Shown piece after piece: positions 60,298 to 64,000 of a stretch of 64,000 bases of DNA. The stretch spans positions 843,962,001 through 844,026,000 of the forward strand of contig CM028129.1 of the NCBI GenBank assembly GCA_016271365.2. The letters are read 5' to 3'. The translations under genes and the position numbers were made by a program. Source of the stretch: Neoceratodus forsteri. Taxonomy: Eukaryota; Chordata; Ceratodontiformes; Ceratodontidae. Under the pieces are notes generated by a model that was not told where the DNA came from, searched no databases, and saw only the letters and a program-made list of their open reading frames with translations. Each line of letters begins with the position of its first letter. Within the stretch, counting starts at the first letter, position 1.

Positions 60298-62190
60298 CTG
60301 TAGAAGAATAGAAATATGGTCAGTGTACAGGACATGTGCTGCAATGTACAATGTACCATGCAGACTCCATTGAGTGTCTGTGGCATGCATCGATCCACCA
60401 CCTGACTATTCCTAATAACTAGGTCCATTGGGAAAGCACACACTCAGAGGGGAAGGCAGGTTGATAGCGTAATGCATGGGCATCACATGTGCTGTGACGA
60501 GTACCAGCAACAATGATGGTCTGCTCTTGTGTGTCTAGTGGCTGAAAATTATCTAATCCTTGGCTTAGGTAATATCTACTCCATCTGCTGGCCTGACTCA
60601 TAAGAATAGTTGTTTTGAGGACGATGGGCATGTTCCTGGCCAAAATGATCTCTGCTGCTTAGCTTGTACTCTATGTCTGATTCCCATTGTATCCCTATTT
60701 GACATTCCTATGTCACTCCTAATGTACCTATGACATGGAACCTTTGCAAGGGAGTCCCTGACTCACGGGTGTACATTCCAGTAACGGAAGTAAATAAAAC
60801 ATGACTACAATAAAATGGTCTTGTGCATGACACTCCTCCAGGGGTACAGCATTGACACATCTTTCCTACTGTCTGATGCAGTGTTCTGTCAGGAGTGGAC
60901 AACTAACAGCCAACACAGAAGCCACCTCCTTAGGAACAGAGGCTGCCTGTCATGGCACACAGATGTATCACATACACAACACAAGGCCTGTATAGCACAA
61001 CATGGCACACATGTAGCACCACTTGTCACAACATGACCTGCATGATGTTTCCAAATAATACACTACATGGTTTGGCTATGCTGCAACCACCAGAGATGGA
61101 TGATGTCATGTGCAACCATTGTACATGGCCATGGTCAGCATGACTGCAGCCTTTAGTGTGCAAATGCCAGGCAGGATGAAACTGCATTGTGAGTCATGTA
61201 TTTCCAGTTGAGCTGCAATCACCAATGGGCAGGACGGGTTATATCTTGATTGTGCAGCATGAGTCCGGGCAATCAGACAGTAGCACAGGCCAGGGTGTAT
61301 CAGACACATTGCACCCACATGTACACTGTCGTCCTAGTTCCTCACTACTATGACACTGCCTGTATGCCAATGATGTGCACACACACATTGTGCCATGAAC
61401 ATGTTCTGGCATGGTACCACCTTGCTGGTCTCCATAGTGACACAACAGTGACAGCTGTCCTGGTCCCAGACATGTATATGTATGTGGGATGCTGTAACAG
61501 GAGCATGTGTCATGTACTCAAAACATGGTCATTAGGGCAAGGGACGCACAACATTCTGCACACAGGTGACTTGTATATGACAGGTCTTACCCAATACATA
61601 CCTCTCTGCTGTTACAGACACCATGACACAGCATTGGGCTGCCTACACGATGGTCACAGCCATTCTGACAGTTGCTCAGCTGTGAATTCTCAGTGAGTGA
61701 TGGTGGTGAATGGGACTTCACTTCAGCTACACTGCACATGTACAGACAACACAGATGGCCTCTGTGTGACATGTTGATGTACACTTTGTGTAGTGTTCCC
61801 CCAAACACCATGTTCCACTGTCATGTGGTACATATCGCTCCTGCACATGTCATGCCATTCTCCTTGTTGTGCTGTCAAGTTGCTTCCCCGATTCATGCCC
61901 TTTGTTGCTATTACATCATCTACATGCTACATAATCTGTCCTCACTCCACAGTACCATTATACACATGCCCTTCAACACTATACATATCTGTATTGGCAA
62001 CATGTGCCAGCTTCAGGTTCTTTACCTTTGTGTATAGTATGTGCATTACAGATATGATGTTGACCTACAGGCAGGACATCATGAATTGCTATGTCTCTCT
62101 GGTATGGTGCAGAGTGCACACTGACAGTGGCAGCATTCGTTATGTCCATGTCAGTGCTGATGTCCCATCCCACTATGATTGCCAACACAC
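60298..62190. other. Transposase intron between exons 3 and 4
   Basis: 1.9 kb of CA/TG-rich sequence bounded by gtgtgt and ctacag on the minus strand. Several open frames on both strands lack any recognised motif. Confidence 0.55.
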
Positions 62191-62433
62191 CTGTTTGTGA
62201 TGTCACCGATTCCATCCTCTGTATCAGCGTGGTCATCAGTGGCATCACTGGGAATATGCAGTACTCTGGATCTGCCTTATCAAGGTCATTGTCCATGTTC
62301 CTGTCGTTGTCACTGCTGTTGTTTCTTGGACTGTCCATTGCTGCTCCCTTGTCCCCAAGAATGTCTGTGAGGGTTCCACCTATTAGGTTGCAGTTGATGC
62401 CCTTGTCTTCCATGTGTTTCTTCACATGGACAC
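62191..62433 (-). other. Transposase exon 3 (acidic linker)
   Basis: The acceptor attgtgtag precedes VHVKKHMEDKGINCN. The middle is Asp/Asn/Ser-rich (NNSSDNDRNMDNDLDKADPE). A one-base shift near 62,250 is needed to reach SDATDDHADTEDGIGDITN and the donor aacag/gtgtgt at 62,191. Acidic linkers of this kind precede the zinc ribbon in relatives as I recall them. Confidence 0.65.
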
Positions 62434-63005
62434 CTACACAATACAAGTGTAGCAGTATGTGTTAGATGACCCTATTGACTACCATGGCACTGTATAGCAT
62501 GAATGAAAGACTGTACGCCACTGCAGTACAAATATGTACACCCCCCCCCCCCCCTACACAGGGGTATAGGTCCGTCATGTCTGCTGTGACACATTTCATT
62601 ATTGTGCAACAGCTATATACAGTACATTTACACTGCAGGTATGAGAATGGTTTGTACACATGGTGTTACAGAAGCTATCATGCCTTCCCATATGTTTTGT
62701 GGGTCACTGTGTCAATAGCTATCCAGTGTTGTACATTATCTTGTTACTCACATGACACAGACTGTATACAGTGTCCATTATTGGAAAGGCACATGGACAA
62801 TGGTCATGGGCTACCGGCAATACCCATACTGTGGCTGCGAGTACACCTTGTACCATAGTGGTTATGTAACACATGCACAGTGCATACACACAATGTGTGG
62901 TTGCATTATGAATGTTACCGTTGATTGTGCATGTGCAGTACAGGGTGTCACTGCGTGTAGTGCATAGGGGTGGGGTGTTGGGGACATTACTGTACATGTT
63001 CATAC
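62434..63005. other. Transposase intron between exons 2 and 3
   Basis: CA/TG-rich, with a C run of about 17 at 62,539-62,555. Confidence 0.5.
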
Positions 63006-63128
63006 CTGCAAGTTGGCTGTCTCTGGTCACTGTATGACCATGTAGATAAGCCACTCCTAGCCGAGGGGTTGTTGACCATGTCAGTGTGTACATTGTATGG
63101 CCCAGCTGTGTGTTCCTGTTCAGTGTGT
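63006..63128 (-). other. Transposase exon 2 (candidate)
   Basis: The acceptor tgcacaacaacag and donor ttgcag/gtatga bound 123 bp. In the phase required by both neighbours the frame stays open (TLNRNTQLGHTMYTLTW). No motif is present. Confidence 0.5.
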
Positions 63129-63653
63129 CTGTTGTTGTGCATGTAACAATATCAACAGTGCTTACAGGTAGTCCTATAGGCAGGGACGGTCTCCAGCACA
63201 CATGTGTAATGTGGGTCAGGACACATGGCACAGCTGTTACTGTGCATTGGCACAGTATTGACAGACATCAAATTGGTGTGCCCAATGCATCAGTGGTGGA
63301 CAGTCAACATGTGGTCCTTACCAATGCAGATATTACATTGTGTGCTGGGAGTATGCTATTCCACAAGGATGGCAGGACAGCTGTGAAGCTCCAACATGTC
63401 ATGTCATGTCCAGCATATTTTAACACACCTATGCAACATTGCTGTTGCTATGCACTGGTACACCATGTGGCTCTGTGGATTATATATCCTGCCGCTCTAG
63501 GTGACAGTGGATCATTTCCCATGGGGAGCATTTTGCTCACAGTGATGGTTGTTGACAGGTGTGTTTCCATGTTGGTAATGGTTGGGACAGCAGGTTGCAG
63601 TCATGCATGACAGATGCACTGTCCCGCCATGTCCAACATGCTGGTACTCACAC

Positions 63654-63837
63654 CTTTCTCTGTCACAATTGCAATAACGGGTGCAAGTGATATTACACAT
63701 GCGAGGCCAGTAGGGGACTGAGGGTGACAATGACTGTTGCATTGTGACAGTGGGCTCTCAGTGGTGTCTGCAGTTTCTCGTGGATGACATATTGTCATGG
63801 CTGTGTTCCTGCCTATGGAGCTGTATTTGTCGGACAT
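63654..63837 (-). other. Transposase exon 1 (candidate start)
   Basis: The ATG at 63,837 opens MSDKYSSIGRNTAM and runs without a stop to IVTEK, with donor gaaag/gtgtgag at 63,654. The one leftover base fits exon 2. No motif is recognisable; the call rests on phase agreement. Confidence 0.55.
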
Positions 63838-64000
63838 CGTACCTGTACACAGGAGTGTATTGGTAACAGGTGCAGAGTATGCCATACAGTACATGGCATG
63901 TCCAGTTACACCTCCTGAACACTTGCCAGGGCCATGGCTATTGCACTCCTGTGCATCTATGTGTATAATACTGACTACAATGGTGTACCACATCAGGGTC
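63838..64000. other. Tract continues past the window edge
   Basis: The CA/TG-rich texture is unchanged to base 64,000, so the right end and promoter of the transposase gene lie partly or wholly outside the window. Confidence 0.5.

Larger units (their letters stand above)
53594..63837 (-). pseudogene. Decayed multi-exon Kolobok-like DDE transposase gene
   Basis: The gene would encode a DNA transposase of about 650 residues or more, which cuts and moves its own element in the nucleus. Nine exons were found by motif and splice site: 63,837-63,654; 63,128-63,006; 62,433-62,191; 60,297-59,752; 58,690-58,501; 58,385-58,124; 57,039-56,868; 56,300-56,248; 53,784-53,594. Domains in order: a Ser/Asp-rich N-terminus, a CxxC...CxxC zinc ribbon, GDGRSD/SPGHSAKYG (first catalytic Asp), SNEV, TDRH..QNQKW (second), DYFDIWHIVKG, INHLYW, HQTSSLKAFHS and a C-terminal tail ending FVSRF. 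Codon phases match at every junction between adjacent exons found. One exon between 56,248 and 53,784 is missing; an L2-like LINE sits in that gap. Several frameshifts, a stop and a mutated acceptor show it is dead. I assign Kolobok-like from remembered motifs, with no search. Confidence 0.78.

Noticed and set aside
63086..63610. 174-codon plus-strand open frame
   Set aside because: It overlaps transposase exon 2 on the opposite strand and shows no motif. A shadow frame.
1..64000. Bacterial or phage features (operons, Shine-Dalgarno sites, CRISPR arrays)
   Set aside because: The window is eukaryotic repeat DNA with spliced genes. No CRISPR-like spaced repeats were seen.

Overview
This is a stretch of eukaryotic nuclear DNA, almost certainly from a vertebrate with a large, repeat-rich genome. 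It holds degraded CR1, L2-like and L1/Tx1-type LINEs, a V-SINE-like element, a MIR-like CORE-SINE, hairpin MITEs and hAT-like ends. I recognise no intact host gene, and every coding remnant belongs, or could belong, to a mobile element. The mix fits a lungfish, amphibian, coelacanth or cartilaginous fish better than a teleost, bird or mammal. That is inference from repeat families only; I cannot name the species.

Layout, 1-42 kb: an ordinary nested repeat graveyard. LINE reverse-transcriptase remnants lie at 0.1-0.7, 4.6-5.7, 7.3-7.9 and 10.3-11.5 (one CR1 split by insertions), 17.3-21.1 (L1/Tx1-like, minus), 22.3-24.4, 24.4-26.6 (CR1, minus), 27.8-30.1 (CR1-like, with a SINE and a hairpin element inside it), 34.8-38.7 and 38.7-41.8 kb (L1/Tx1-like, plus, with an A-rich tail). 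Between them are a large foldback element (8.4-10.1), a cluster of hairpin MITEs (14.26-15.25), two copies of a structured dispersed repeat (1.9-3.3 and 32.3-33.7) and several minisatellites.

Layout, 42-64 kb: a tract of different texture, rich in CA/TG words and poor in CpG and A/T runs, which runs off the right edge. Inside it I could assemble two multi-exon, decayed genes that converge. On the plus strand (46,236-53,581) three exons encode a small protein with an acidic N-terminus and a C-terminal domain like the zinc-binding 'ballast' domain of the P2X7 receptor. On the minus strand (63,837-53,594) nine recognisable exons encode a large transposase that I assign to the Kolobok-like DDE group (motifs GDGRSD, SPGHSAKYG, TDRH, DIWHIVKG). 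Splice sites and codon phases agree across nearly all junctions. The two stop codons are only 12 bp apart, tail to tail.

The simplest reading is that both genes belong to one large, intron-rich DNA transposon (at least 17.6 kb including later insertions) that carried a P2X7-ballast gene as cargo or accessory factor. It has since died by frameshifts, nonsense changes, a broken splice donor and insertion of an L2-like LINE (53,987-56,095). The element's ends were not found. This pairing is the most interesting thing in the window. It is inferred from motifs I recognise by eye, not from a database search.
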